64,000 nt of DNA from an uncultured Lachnobacterium sp. (GTDB taxonomy: Bacteria > Bacillota > Clostridia > Lachnospirales > Lachnospiraceae). This document shows, in pieces, positions 14,307 through 24,413 of the stretch (the first letter of the stretch is position 1; each line of letters begins with the position of its first letter). The position numbers and the translations under genes were made by a program. The notes under the pieces were generated by a model. It ran no database searches. It saw only the letters and a program-made list of their open reading frames with translations, and was not told the origin of the DNA. The stretch covers positions 62,001-126,000 of the forward strand of contig CALAST010000079.1 in NCBI GenBank assembly GCA_937889225.1, in the 5' to 3' direction.

Positions 14307-16766
14307 TTACTTTCCAAAAGTACTTTCAAATTCCTCCAATGACATTAAAACCTTCCTTGGCTTTGTTCCCTCTTCCGGTCCTACAATGCCTGCTTCTTCT
14401 AACTGGTCCATAATACGTGCAGCTCGATTAAATCCAACTTTCAAATATCGTTGCAACATACCAATTGATGCTTTCTCTTTATCAATAATAATACTTGCTG
14501 CTTCCATAAAATAAGAATCTTTTCCATCTCCTCCTGCATCCGCATCGGAAATAGAAACCATATTGCTATTGGAACTATTTTCCATATTTTCCAGTTTCTG
14601 CTGAACCTCTGCATTATAGTGGGCATTTCCATTCGCTTTTGTAATATAATCCACAACGGCAGCAACTTCGTTATCCGACACAAATGCTCCTTGTACACGG
14701 ATTGGCTTTGGAACACCTTGCGGATTAAAGAGCATATCGCCTTTTCCTAAGAGTTTTTCTGCTCCATTCATATCCAAAATAGTACGTGAGTCCACGCCGG
14801 AAGTTACTGCAAATGCAATACGGCTTGGCATATTCGCCTTAATCAAACCTGTAATGACGTTTACGGATGGTCTTTGTGTCGCAATTACCAAATGAATACC
14901 TGCAGCTCTTGCAAGCTGTGCCAATCGGCAAATCGCTTCTTCTACATCGTTGGAAGCAACCATCATAAGGTCAGCTAACTCGTCTACAATAATTACAATC
15001 TGTGGTAATTTCTTCGGTTTTTCCTGTCCTTCCGGTAGACTAAGTGCATCAATTTTTGTATTATATCCATTGATTTCACGCACACCTGCTTTTGCAAATT
15101 TATCATAACGTTCCATCATTTCTGCAACTGCCCAATGCAAGGCACCTGCTGCCTTTTTCGGGTCCGTTACAACAGGAATCATTAGATGCGGAATTCCATT
15201 ATAAACACTAAGCTCTACAACTTTAGGGTCTATCATAATCAGTTTTACTTCTTCCGGTTTTGCCTTATATAAAATACTCATGATAATTGTATTGATACAA
15301 ACGGATTTACCCGAACCGGTTGCACCTGCAATCAATACATGTGGCATTTTTGCAATATCCGTAACCGTTGTTTTGCCCGCAATATCCTTTCCTACTGCAA
15401 AACTGATTTTCGAAGATGCATTTTGAAATTCATTCGATTCTATCAATTCGCGGAAAGAAACCATGACATTTTCCTTATTCGGAACTTCAATACCAACCGC
15501 AGCTTTTCCCGGAATTGGTGCTTCAATACGGATATCCGCAGCCGCAAGATTTAATTTAATGTCATCAGCAAGATTTACAATTTTGCTTACCTTTACGCCC
15601 ACTTCCGGCTGAAGCTCAAAACGTGTAACGGCAGGTCCGCAACTGATATCTGTTACCGTAACATTTACACCAAATGTTTTTAAGGTGTTCTCTAATTTTT
15701 GTGCAGTTTCTCGTAATTGATTTTGCGTATTTCCTACACGTTTGTTAACAGCCGGCTTTAATAGCGATACCGGAGGAAAAACATAATTTTTAAAACTTTC
15801 TGCGGACTCCGTTGCGATCTCATTCGTTACATCACCTACCGCTTTTTCAATCTCATCTGCAGTACTACTGCTACGCATTTTTCGTGTACTTTTTTCCTTT
15901 ACAACCGGCTGTGCTACCGTTTCCGGTGATGTAAGCTCCTCATCACTTATAAAATCACCTACAATTTTAGGTCCTGCCTTAGATTTTACATTTTTCTTTT
16001 CTTCTGAGACTTCCGGCAAAGAAAGTACATCTTTTACATGAAGTTCATTTAACTCATCTGTCATGGTTGCAGACTTTCTATCAACCACCTTTGCTCCTAT
16101 GGCAACACCGGACACTTTTTTGTCCATTCGAAGTTGTTTCTCCTGCACTTTTGTCCTGCGATATTCCTGATAACGCTCATTGTTTTCTTTAGCAGACTCA
16201 TAAACTCTTTGTCCGCCTTTTTTAAATTCTTTTATTGCGGATTTTTCAGTTATAATGACCAAACAAATAATAAGTACGACAATGTCTATGATATATGTAC
16301 CGATGACACCAAATGCTTGACTGATATAATATCCCAAAAAACCGCCGATAATGCCACCGCCCAGCTTGTTTTCATAACTATATTGAAATGCTTCCAATGG
16401 CTTCATCACAGAATTCCCCGATGCGACCATTGCCGTAAACATGCATAAAAACATCGTAAAAATACCGGCCGCAACAAGTTTGATAGTTGCAAAATGATTT
16501 CCTTTGTTCGATACTGCAAAAAAACTTCCCAGCATAAGCACAATTGGAAAAATATAAGCAATAATTCCAAATAATCCAAATAAAAAGCTGCTGACTCCAT
16601 TGCCAACTGCCCCTCCTACACCAAAGTTACTAATCATGAGCAGAAGGGAACATGCAATGATTGTCCATAAAATAATTTCAACGCGGAAAGACTCTGCTTT
16701 TTTTAAATCTGCCGCATTTTTCTTTGTTGTTTTTCTTTTGGAAGAAGTCTTTTTCTTCTTCGCCAT
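14307..16766 (-). CDS. ftsK: DNA translocase FtsK/SpoIIIE
   Basis: 819 residues. A lysine-rich start is followed by four membrane spans (about 30-185) and a variable charged linker (about 190-330). The motor domain has Walker A ATGSGKS, Walker B IVIIVDELADLMM, and the RPSVNVITGLIKANMP segment. A C-terminal winged-helix gamma domain (AASIIIDKEKASIGMLQRYLKVGFNRAARIMDQLE) reads DNA polarity. It moves chromosomes through the division or spore septum. With one family member in the window I cannot separate the FtsK and SpoIIIE roles. Confidence 0.95.
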   Translation of the reverse strand: MAKKKKTSSKRKTTKKNAADLKKAESFRVEIILWTIIACSLLLMISNFGVGGAVGNGVSSFLFGLFGIIAYIFPIVLMLGSFFAVSNKGNHFATIKLVAAGIFTMFLCMFTAMVASGNSVMKPLEAFQYSYENKLGGGIIGGFLGYYISQAFGVIGTYIIDIVVLIICLVIITEKSAIKEFKKGGQRVYESAKENNERYQEYRRTKVQEKQLRMDKKVSGVAIGAKVVDRKSATMTDELNELHVKDVLSLPEVSEEKKNVKSKAGPKIVGDFISDEELTSPETVAQPVVKEKSTRKMRSSSTADEIEKAVGDVTNEIATESAESFKNYVFPPVSLLKPAVNKRVGNTQNQLRETAQKLENTLKTFGVNVTVTDISCGPAVTRFELQPEVGVKVSKIVNLADDIKLNLAAADIRIEAPIPGKAAVGIEVPNKENVMVSFRELIESNEFQNASSKISFAVGKDIAGKTTVTDIAKMPHVLIAGATGSGKSVCINTIIMSILYKAKPEEVKLIMIDPKVVELSVYNGIPHLMIPVVTDPKKAAGALHWAVAEMMERYDKFAKAGVREINGYNTKIDALSLPEGQEKPKKLPQIVIIVDELADLMMVASNDVEEAICRLAQLARAAGIHLVIATQRPSVNVITGLIKANMPSRIAFAVTSGVDSRTILDMNGAEKLLGKGDMLFNPQGVPKPIRVQGAFVSDNEVAAVVDYITKANGNAHYNAEVQQKLENMENSSNSNMVSISDADAGGDGKDSYFMEAASIIIDKEKASIGMLQRYLKVGFNRAARIMDQLEEAGIVGPEEGTKPRKVLMSLEEFESTFGK

Positions 16767-16801
16767 TTATAATAACCTCCAAAATATCCATAAAATTATG
16801 T

Positions 16802-16836
16802 CAAGCGGATATTTGCCATCCGTTTGCTGCTTACTC
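16802..16836. repeat. Dispersed intergenic repeat, copy 3
   Basis: AAGCGGATATTTGCCATCCG then TTTGCTGCTTACTC, in the leader between ftsK and tepA. Stem CGGAT/ATCCG is intact. Confidence 0.6.
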
Positions 16837-16917
16837 AAAATAGAACTCTGCATATCCTATTCTAAAGAAAGTCATTGAAACATACTATACCATATTTTGG
16901 CGGTCTTGTCATCTAAT

Positions 16918-17592
16918 CTATTTGTTTTTTATTAAATCCTTAAGTTTTGCAAATGCTTCGGAAATTCCACCAATTTCATTAATCAGACCTATCTCTACAG
17001 CTTCTTTCCCCACCAAAATCGTCCCAACATCTTTTGTCAGCATCTGCGTATTCATCATAAGTTCCTCAATCTTTTTGTAATCCGCCTCACAATGATTTGT
17101 GATAAACGTAATAATTCTATCCTGCATACGCTTGAAATAATCATATGTCGCCGGTGCACCAATCACCGTGCCGCTCATTCGCACCGGATGAATCACCATC
17201 GTACCGCTTGGAACAATCATGGAATAATCCGTAGAAACAGCAAGCGGAACGCCAATCGAATGGCTTCCACCTAACACAAGGGAAACCGTCGGTTTGCTCA
17301 AAGAAGCGACCATCTCTGCAATCGCAAGTCCGCTTTCCACATCACCGCCAACTGTATTTAAAAGCAGCAATACTCCATCAATTTTTTTGTCATCTTCAAT
17401 TTCTGCAAGTCTTGGCAAGATATGTTCATACTTTGTTGTTTTCGTATTGGAAGGTAAACACTCATGCCCTTCGATTTCCCCGATAATGGAAATAAGATAA
17501 ATTGTCACATCATTATCTTGCAATACGCTTTGTCCATACTCTTTTAATTCATCCTGTTGTTCGTTTACTTCATTGTTTGCATTTTCGCCCAT
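16918..17592 (-). CDS. tepA: ClpP-like serine protease TepA
   Basis: 224 residues. ClpP fold with nucleophile Ser in GGSHSIGVPLA (about 108-118), catalytic His in VIHPVRMSG (about 133-141) and the VGKEAVEIGLINEIGG C-terminal element. The family (B. subtilis TepA/YmfB) lacks Clp ATPase contacts, acts alone and has been tied to protein export and spore proteolysis. It sits directly downstream of ftsK/spoIIIE's partner region in many Firmicutes (the ymfB-spoIIIE pair), as here, where its stop-to-start orientation puts it just upstream in transcription. Confidence 0.9.
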   Translation of the reverse strand: MGENANNEVNEQQDELKEYGQSVLQDNDVTIYLISIIGEIEGHECLPSNTKTTKYEHILPRLAEIEDDKKIDGVLLLLNTVGGDVESGLAIAEMVASLSKPTVSLVLGGSHSIGVPLAVSTDYSMIVPSGTMVIHPVRMSGTVIGAPATYDYFKRMQDRIITFITNHCEADYKKIEELMMNTQMLTKDVGTILVGKEAVEIGLINEIGGISEAFAKLKDLIKNK

Positions 17593-17735
17593 AATGTATA
17601 CTCCTTTTTCGATAACTCTGTTCTTATTTATAAAATTATGTACTGTCTATGTATCTGTTAAGCAGTACATAACTCCAAAATGTCCCTGTTCCCACGTAGC
17701 TGCTAATAAACTTAGAGCCAACTTAAACCGTATAA

Positions 17736-17764
17736 AAAACGGACACCATAATGGTGTCCGTTTT
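17736..17764 (-). terminator. Terminator after glgA
   Basis: AAAACGGACACCAT (17736-17749) pairs perfectly with ATGGTGTCCGTTTT (17751-17764). On the minus strand the hairpin ends in a run of six Ts. It lies 17 bases past the glgA stop. Confidence 0.9.
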
Positions 17765-17780
17765 AGTATGTACATTTTTT

Positions 17781-19238
17781 TTAGTTATATTCACCAAGGA
17801 GATAGTTGTATAATCCTTCATAACGGAATTTAGAAGCATTCCATGAGAAGTCTTTTGTCATACCTCTGTCAACAATCTGATTCCATTCATTTCTGTTATC
17901 ATAGTAGATATGTTTTGCGTAGTTGATTACGTATAACATTTCATCTGCATTGTAGTTAGAGAATGAGAATCCATCACCTGTGTTATCAAATTCATTGTAT
18001 GGAATAACAGTATCTTTTAATCCACCTGTTTCACGTACAATCGGAACTGTACCATGACGGAAAGAGATTAACTGTGTAAGTCCACATGGCTCAAATCTGG
18101 ATGGCATTAAGAATGCATCTGCAGCTGCGTATAATTTACGAGCTAATTCATCATTATAGCAGATGTTTGCAGAAACACGATCCGGATATTTCCAAGCATA
18201 GTGACGGAACATATTTTCATACTGTGGTTCACCTGTACCAATAATTACGAACTGTGTATGTTCATCTACAATACCTTCCATTACGTAATTGATAAGGTCA
18301 AGACCTTTCTGGTCAGTCAGACGGGAAACAAGACCAATCATGAATTTATTATTGTCTACTGTAAGACCAAGGTCTTTTTGTAATGCTTCTTTATTCTGTG
18401 ATTTTTTCTGTCTCCAGTTTCCTTCATTGTAATTTACATAAAGTTTTGCATCAGTATCCGGATTATAGTTGCTGTAATCAATACCGTTTACGATACCCTG
18501 TAAGTCATAATGACGTGCAGAAAGTAATCCTTCTAATCCTTCACCATAAGCTTCTGTCTGAATTTCGTATGCATAAGTATCACTAACAGTTGTGATGTAA
18601 TCAGCGTATACAAGACCGCCTTTTAACATGCTTGCATCTTTTTTGAATTCCAATTTATCCGGTGTGAATAAGGATTTATCAAAACCGGTAAGACCCTGCA
18701 TCGTCTTAATATCCCAGATACCCTGGAATTTTAAGTTATGGATAGTCATGATTGATTTAATTCCCCAGAAGAAAGAATCTCCCTGGAAATCTGTCTTTAA
18801 GAATACCGGAACAAAGCCTGTCTGCCAGTCATGGCAATGAATGATATCAGGACGGAATCCGATAAGTGGTAACATAGAAAGAACTGCTTTATCAAAGAAC
18901 GTAAATTTCTCGATATCACCACGAGTATCACCATAAGGAACTACGCAGTTGAAATATTCCTGATTATCAATGAAGTAATATGTAATGCCTTCAAATTGGT
19001 ATTGAAGAACACCTACATATTTGTTTGGAATATAAGTTCCGGAACCCATATAAAAATGAGTTACATATTCCATCTGATTGCGGAAATATTCCGGAATACA
19101 AGAATAGTTTGGAATTACGACTCTAACATCCCATTGTTCCTTATCAAATTCTTTTGGTAATGCACCACAAACGTCAGCGAGTCCGCCCGTTTTAATGAAT
19201 GGAACACATTCTGAAGCTACGAAAAGTATTTTTTTCAT
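17781..19238 (-). CDS. glgA: Glycogen synthase
   Basis: 485 residues from ATG 19238 (MKKILFVASE), with AGGGGGTT seven bases upstream; an in-frame upstream extension lacks a ribosome site. GT5/GT-B family: ADP-glucose-binding KTGGLADVCGALPK at about 15-28, and the C-terminal ADPSR-type loop as FLMPSRFEPCGLTQL (about 376-390). It adds glucose from ADP-glucose to growing alpha-1,4-glucan. No other glycogen genes are adjacent, so regulation is probably its own promoter ahead of 19239. Confidence 0.96.
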   Translation of the reverse strand: MKKILFVASECVPFIKTGGLADVCGALPKEFDKEQWDVRVVIPNYSCIPEYFRNQMEYVTHFYMGSGTYIPNKYVGVLQYQFEGITYYFIDNQEYFNCVVPYGDTRGDIEKFTFFDKAVLSMLPLIGFRPDIIHCHDWQTGFVPVFLKTDFQGDSFFWGIKSIMTIHNLKFQGIWDIKTMQGLTGFDKSLFTPDKLEFKKDASMLKGGLVYADYITTVSDTYAYEIQTEAYGEGLEGLLSARHYDLQGIVNGIDYSNYNPDTDAKLYVNYNEGNWRQKKSQNKEALQKDLGLTVDNNKFMIGLVSRLTDQKGLDLINYVMEGIVDEHTQFVIIGTGEPQYENMFRHYAWKYPDRVSANICYNDELARKLYAAADAFLMPSRFEPCGLTQLISFRHGTVPIVRETGGLKDTVIPYNEFDNTGDGFSFSNYNADEMLYVINYAKHIYYDNRNEWNQIVDRGMTKDFSWNASKFRYEGLYNYLLGEYN

Positions 19239-19347
19239 ATTTAACCCCCTAATATTAATATTTTTGTCTTTGATTAACAATGAAATACATTATTGAGGTA
19301 AGTATAACATAATTAAATTAATTAAACAAGTTTTTAGAGAATTTTAT

Positions 19348-20076
19348 TTATTCTTCCCAGTTGTGGTACACTTCCTGCACGTCGTCTTCTGCATCAAGCA
19401 AGTCTAAGATTTTGTTGATATTCTTCAAATCTGTTTCATCCGTTAAAGTAACATATGTCTGTGGAATCATGCTGACTTCTGCTGATGCCATAGTAATGTT
19501 TGCTTCTTCTAATGCTTTACGTACAGTTTCAAGTTCTGTAGGAACCGTTGTAATTTCAAAACTATCCTCTTCTTCTGAAAAATCTTCTGCACCTGCATCT
19601 AAAGCGAGCATCATTAAATCATCCGGGTCCATGTCACATTCTTCTTTATCAATAAGAATCTGTCCTTTTTCATCGAACATATAAGACACACATCCCTGTG
19701 TACCAATGCTTCCGTTTCCTTTTGTAAATGCATTTCTTACATTGGAAGCAGTACGATTCTTATTATCTGTTAAACATTTTACAATGATGGCTGTTCCGCT
19801 TGGACCATAGCCTTCGTATGTAGCATATTCATAGTTTACATTACTTCCTTCACCGGAGGCTTTTTTAATACCTCTTTCGATAGTATCGTTTGGCATATTG
19901 TTAGATTTTGCTTTTGCAATAATCTGTGCTAATTTATAGTTGTTTGTCGGGTCTGGTCCGCCTTCTTTTACTGCAACTGCGATTTCACGTCCAATGATAG
20001 TGAAAATCTTACCTTTTGCAGCATCGTTTTTTTCTTTTTTATGTTTGATATTCGCAAATTTGGAATGTCCTGACAT
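19348..20076 (-). CDS. yebC: YebC/PmpR-family protein
   Basis: 242 residues. Typical N-terminus MSGHSKFANIKHKKEKNDAA and the central TYEGYGPSG motif (about 85-93), three-domain family. Members act as transcription regulators or, in recent work, as ribosome factors easing proline-rich stalling. It belongs to the YebC type by its full three-domain length. Its start has AGAGGAATT ahead of ATG 20076. Confidence 0.93.
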   Translation of the reverse strand: MSGHSKFANIKHKKEKNDAAKGKIFTIIGREIAVAVKEGGPDPTNNYKLAQIIAKAKSNNMPNDTIERGIKKASGEGSNVNYEYATYEGYGPSGTAIIVKCLTDNKNRTASNVRNAFTKGNGSIGTQGCVSYMFDEKGQILIDKEECDMDPDDLMMLALDAGAEDFSEEEDSFEITTVPTELETVRKALEEANITMASAEVSMIPQTYVTLTDETDLKNINKILDLLDAEDDVQEVYHNWEE

Positions 20077-20151
20077 AATAATTCCTCTTTTCTAAATAGT
20101 TTTATATTTTAAAGTATTAGAGAATACTTTCATGCATATATTTTAACGCTA

Positions 20152-21084
20152 TTAGGCTTCTTCTGCTTTCGTAATTCGAACCTGACGAATAATTCGATTT
20201 TCTACAGACTGAATTTCGAATGTATAACCAAGTGCTGTAATGCTCTCCGTTTCACCATCATTTGGAATCTTTTCCAACAATGAAATCAAAAGTCCGTTTA
20301 AAGTTTCAAAAGCATCTTCTTCTACCGGAAGCGGAATGACTTCTAATACATCTCGAAGCTCTGTCAATCCATCTAATGTATAACTTCCATCCGATTCCAT
20401 AGAAAGCACATCTTCTTCTTCATCATGCTCATCTTCAATATTTCCTACAATTTCTTCCAGAATGTCTTCCATTGCCACAATGCCTGAAGTCTGTCCATAT
20501 TCATCAATGACAACGCACAAATGATTCTTATCGGACTGCATCTGTGTAAATAAAGTACCAATGCTGAGCGTTTCCGGAATAAAATCCACTGCACGGATTA
20601 ATTTCGGAATATCCTTAATAGACGTACGGAAAAACTCATTTCGCTGACAGAAAGAAAAGGCATCCTTAATGTGCAATATACCAATAATATTATCAATATC
20701 CTCTAAATATACGGGTATACGTGAACGCCCTGTTTCTACAATAAATGAAATTGCATCGTAGTAGCTTATCTCTCCATCAATTGCAGTAATGCTTTTACGG
20801 TGAGTCATAATATCTTTTGCTTCTTTTTCTCCAAATTCAAAAATATTATGAATCATCTCTGCTTCCGATGCAAGAAGAACGCCTTGTTCATGTCCTTCTT
20901 TTACCATGGAAATGATTTCTTCTTCCGTTACATCTTCTTCCGCACCATGCATAGCGTTTTTCATTTTTTTTGTTAAATCTTTGCGGAATAAAACTAATAT
21001 TCCAATTACGACAATTAATAAAATCACAATAATTGCCATCAAACCCATGATTAAATAATAATAGGGGTCTGTAGTTTCGTTCAT
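20152..21084 (-). CDS. CBS-domain CorC/HlyC-type protein
   Basis: 310 residues from ATG 21084 (MNETTDPYYY), with AGGAGAAG seven bases upstream. One N-terminal membrane span (about 8-28) is followed by a charged linker, a tandem CBS pair (about 75-200; e.g. ESRIPVYLED-like GRSRIPVYLEDIDNIIGILH) and a CorC/HlyC ADP-binding C-terminal domain (about 215-305). It lacks the DUF21 transporter domain, so it is a short CorC-like form with a single anchor. Probably involved in Mg/Co efflux control; called hemolysin in many annotations without evidence. Confidence 0.87.
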   Translation of the reverse strand: MNETTDPYYYLIMGLMAIIVILLIVVIGILVLFRKDLTKKMKNAMHGAEEDVTEEEIISMVKEGHEQGVLLASEAEMIHNIFEFGEKEAKDIMTHRKSITAIDGEISYYDAISFIVETGRSRIPVYLEDIDNIIGILHIKDAFSFCQRNEFFRTSIKDIPKLIRAVDFIPETLSIGTLFTQMQSDKNHLCVVIDEYGQTSGIVAMEDILEEIVGNIEDEHDEEEDVLSMESDGSYTLDGLTELRDVLEVIPLPVEEDAFETLNGLLISLLEKIPNDGETESITALGYTFEIQSVENRIIRQVRITKAEEA

Positions 21085-21194
21085 TTTACTTCTCCTTTTG
21101 TTATAATATTGAATGTTGTATAAACAAACAATATCATAATAGCATGGAGCTGTATGTTTCGTCAAGTTATGGTTGCTACCGGAACAGTAATAAG

Positions 21195-21539
21195 CTATGT
21201 ATACAGTTCCAGACTAATTCCCAACGCTTTGTCAATTTCCCGAAGCATTTGGTTATCCAAATGACAAACTTTATCTTTCAATCGTTTTTTATCAATAGTT
21301 CTGAGTTGCTCCAACAAAACCACCGAATCTTTTGCAAGGTCATATTTTTCACTATCTAACTCTACATGGGTAGGAAGTTTCGCTTTGTGCATCTGCGATG
21401 TAATAGCAGCACAAATTACAGTCGGACTGTGGCGGTTTCCCACATCGTTTTGTACAATCAGTACCGGACGGATACCGCCTTGCTCCGAACCTACTACCGG
21501 ACGTAAATCAGCATAATAAATATCGCCTCTCAAAATCAT
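21195..21539 (-). CDS. mazF: MazF/NdoA-type endoribonuclease
   Basis: 114 residues. PemK/MazF fold: start [32 protein letters not shown], the [10 protein letters not shown] strand and the [15 protein letters not shown] helix. It cleaves mRNA at short sequences (UACAU in the B. subtilis homologue). It follows alr by 98 bases, as in Bacillus, but the antitoxin gene (mazE/ndoAI) that normally lies between alr and mazF is missing and the gap is too short for it. See the findings. Confidence 0.93.
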   Translation of the reverse strand: MILRGDIYYADLRPVVGSEQGGIRPVLIVQNDVGNRHSPTVICAAITSQMHKAKLPTHVELDSEKYDLAKDSVVLLEQLRTIDKKRLKDKVCHLDNQMLREIDKALGISLELYT

Positions 21540-21637
21540 ATTCTGTCACACTCCGTTTACTTGGTATAACAGTATTATCTCCAAGTTTTTCGAAGATATT
21601 CAAAGCGAAGTATAACTTTGGTCACAATATATCATTG

Positions 21638-22783
21638 TTATTGTTCATCTGAAACATAACAATATACTCTTGGAACACGCGGTGTAATCAAACAGGCAAA
21701 TTCATAATTAAAGCGACCGGAAATTTCACCTAATTCTTCCATGGTGATAACTTCATCTTTATCTTTTCCTAAAAGGGTTACTTCATCACCTTGCATAACG
21801 CCTTTGATATGGGTTACATCTACCATAAACTGATCCATGCATACCCTTCCGCAAATAGGTGCTTTTTGACCGCGAATCAACACGTATCCTGCATTGGAAA
21901 GCCCTCTTGCATATCCATCGCCATATCCGACAGGAATGGTTGCAATCAGCTTCTTAGAAGGTGTTACGTAAGTTCCACCATAACTGATGCTTCTTCCGGC
22001 TTCCAGTTCTTTCAAAAATGAAATTCTGCTCTTTAATGACATAACCGGTTTCAATTCTATATTTTCTTTTTTTACTTCGTCAGACGGCCACAAACCATAT
22101 AAAATGATACCGGCTCTTACCATATTCATGTTTGCACCCGGAACATCTACAATGCCTGCACTATTCGAACAATGCTTAAATGGAATATCAATTCCTCGTT
22201 CTTCCAGCATTTGACACATTTTACGGAATAATCCAATCTGTTCAAATGTTGCAGTTTTATCAGATTCATCTGCTTTGGCAAAATGAGTGAAAATCCCTTC
22301 AATGCAGATATTCGGTAAAACAGAAATCTGCTCTATCACTTTGACGGTTTCTTCATTTACCTGAAAGCCAATCCTGCTCATACCCGTATCTATTTTTATA
22401 TGAATATGACAATTTTTCTTTTTTGCTACTGCCAATTTCGATAATGTGAGTGCTGTTTCCAAATCACAAACACAAGAACGAATATCGTGTTCGATGATAG
22501 TTTCATACTGTTCATCAAAACTAACACCCAAAACCAAAATTGGTTTTTTTCTGCCGTCATCTATCAGACGTTTTGCCTCATCTACTGTTGCAACTCCATA
22601 CCCCCAAAGATATGAAACATCTTCAATCGCCTCTGCAATTGGAAGTGCACCATGTCCATAAGCGTCTGTTTTGATAATTGCAAGTACCTTTGTATTTTCT
22701 TGAATTGTTTTATGAATTGATTCTAAATTGGATAATACTGCAGATAAATTGATTCCTGCATATACTCTACTGGTTTCCATCAT
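21638..22783 (-). CDS. alr: Alanine racemase
   Basis: 381 residues. PLP lysine in AIIKTDAYGHGA (about 35-46) and catalytic Tyr in RSISYGGTYVTP (about 267-278). Barrel plus C-terminal beta-domain, normal length. Converts L- to D-alanine for peptidoglycan. The start ATG 22783 overlaps the end of the nnr gene by 17 bases, so it is translationally coupled to that gene and precedes mazF. Confidence 0.96.
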   Translation of the reverse strand: MMETSRVYAGINLSAVLSNLESIHKTIQENTKVLAIIKTDAYGHGALPIAEAIEDVSYLWGYGVATVDEAKRLIDDGRKKPILVLGVSFDEQYETIIEHDIRSCVCDLETALTLSKLAVAKKKNCHIHIKIDTGMSRIGFQVNEETVKVIEQISVLPNICIEGIFTHFAKADESDKTATFEQIGLFRKMCQMLEERGIDIPFKHCSNSAGIVDVPGANMNMVRAGIILYGLWPSDEVKKENIELKPVMSLKSRISFLKELEAGRSISYGGTYVTPSKKLIATIPVGYGDGYARGLSNAGYVLIRGQKAPICGRVCMDQFMVDVTHIKGVMQGDEVTLLGKDKDEVITMEELGEISGRFNYEFACLITPRVPRVYCYVSDEQ

Positions 22784-24413
22784 GCTCCACCTTATTCCAA
22801 ATTTCTTTTAATCCTTCTATAATATCCTGTGCACACATGCCGTGTGTACCTGTTTTTTTTGCTGCCATATCACCGGCTAATCCATGTAAAAATACACCAT
22901 ATGCCGCAGCTAATTCTTTTTTCATGCCTTGTGCAAGAAATGTACCGATAATACCAGTAAGCACATCTCCGCTTCCAGCCGTAGCCATGCCGTTATTTCC
23001 TGACAGATTCAAATAAATCGGCATTTCTTCATCAGCAATTATTGTTCGAAAGTCTTTTAAGACACAAGTTATGTGATATTGTTTTGCAAAATTGATTGCT
23101 GTTTCTATGAAACTTTCCTGTATTTGTGATACTGTTTTTCCGGTTAATCTTACCATTTCGCCAAGATGTGGAGTGATAATTGTTTGTGCCGGAAAGAAAG
23201 GTAATTGTCCTATCATCTTTGATTCTGCATTTTGTGAGCTTTCCGATAAAATATTTTTTGACAAAATATTTAATGCATCCGCATCCAAAAGAAGTGGTAC
23301 ACGGATGTTTCGAATAACCTCATACACCAATTTTTCAGAATAAGATGAAGTTCCGATTCCCGGACCAAGAACAACAGCATCTGCCCATTCTAAATGTTCT
23401 TGTAAATCTTCATATCCGAATAATGATTCTCCGGTTTTAATGTCTTTTAAATATTTTGCTTCGCAATCATTCATTTGAGAATGGATTTTATTATTACATT
23501 TCGTTTCTTCATATGTAGCAAGAATTGCTTCGGGAACAGCAGTCTGCAAAATAATGCGATTTTCTTCTCTTGTATAAATTTTTACTAATCCTGCTCCTGT
23601 CCGATATGCAGCCTCTGCCGCAAGAATTGCCGCTCCTGCCATATTTTTTGTTCCGGCAATAATCAAAAGTTTGCCATATGTTCCTTTATTGGAGTGTTCA
23701 GGTCGTTTCGGCAATTTATATAAATCAGATAATTCCAAAGCAGCAGCTAATGGTTTTTGGTTCAACCAGCTTTTTGCAGTAATGCCAATAGGGGTACAAA
23801 TAAGTTTTCCCGTATATTCATTTCCCGGCCATAAGAAATGTCCGATTTTTTCAAAGGAAAATGTAATCGTATAATCACAAGATACAGCTGCACCAAGCTG
23901 TTTGCCATTATCCGAGCAAATTCCACTTGGGATATCGACTGCCAATTTTATCCCGGAAAGGTGATTGATATCCTCGATTACTTGAATATATTCAGAGCTC
24001 AAGCTGCGTGATAAACCGGTTCCAAATATCGCATCAATAACAAAATCATAAGAAGATGCAAAAATTTTTTCCATAGAATCTGCGACAGGAAAACAATACG
24101 TATCATATATATTTTTCTGAACAGAACATAATTCTGAATATCTTGCAGAGATTCTATAACTTTTTGGAACATAGCAAACTTCTGTATGTATGCCCTGCTC
24201 ATTCAAAAGACGTGCAATCGCAATTCCATCTCCTCCATTATTACCTGAACCACAAAATACAATTCCATTTTTACATGGCAGATTCAATGCTAAGAATTCA
24301 CGCACAAATCCTATTGCTGCTTGTTCCATCAGCACAACTCCCGGTACATGGAAATAATCAGATGTATTATTATCCAGAAGTTTCATTTCCATTCCTGTTA
24401 CTAAATATTTCAC
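22767..24413 (-). CDS. nnr: Bifunctional NAD(P)H-hydrate epimerase / ADP-dependent dehydratase
   Basis: 548 residues. N-terminal YjeF_N epimerase domain (about 1-215) with GSGNNGGDGIAIARLL and VDAIFGTGLSR. C-terminal ribokinase-like dehydratase domain (about 230-545) with LGPGIGTS, the PHLGEMVRL motif and the GSGDVLTGIIGTFLAQG active site. Repairs hydrated NAD(P)H. Overlaps the upstream coiled-coil gene by four bases and alr by 17, forming a tight operon. Confidence 0.95.
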   Translation of the reverse strand: MKYLVTGMEMKLLDNNTSDYFHVPGVVLMEQAAIGFVREFLALNLPCKNGIVFCGSGNNGGDGIAIARLLNEQGIHTEVCYVPKSYRISARYSELCSVQKNIYDTYCFPVADSMEKIFASSYDFVIDAIFGTGLSRSLSSEYIQVIEDINHLSGIKLAVDIPSGICSDNGKQLGAAVSCDYTITFSFEKIGHFLWPGNEYTGKLICTPIGITAKSWLNQKPLAAALELSDLYKLPKRPEHSNKGTYGKLLIIAGTKNMAGAAILAAEAAYRTGAGLVKIYTREENRIILQTAVPEAILATYEETKCNNKIHSQMNDCEAKYLKDIKTGESLFGYEDLQEHLEWADAVVLGPGIGTSSYSEKLVYEVIRNIRVPLLLDADALNILSKNILSESSQNAESKMIGQLPFFPAQTIITPHLGEMVRLTGKTVSQIQESFIETAINFAKQYHITCVLKDFRTIIADEEMPIYLNLSGNNGMATAGSGDVLTGIIGTFLAQGMKKELAAAYGVFLHGLAGDMAAKKTGTHGMCAQDIIEGLKEIWNKVEHDGNQ

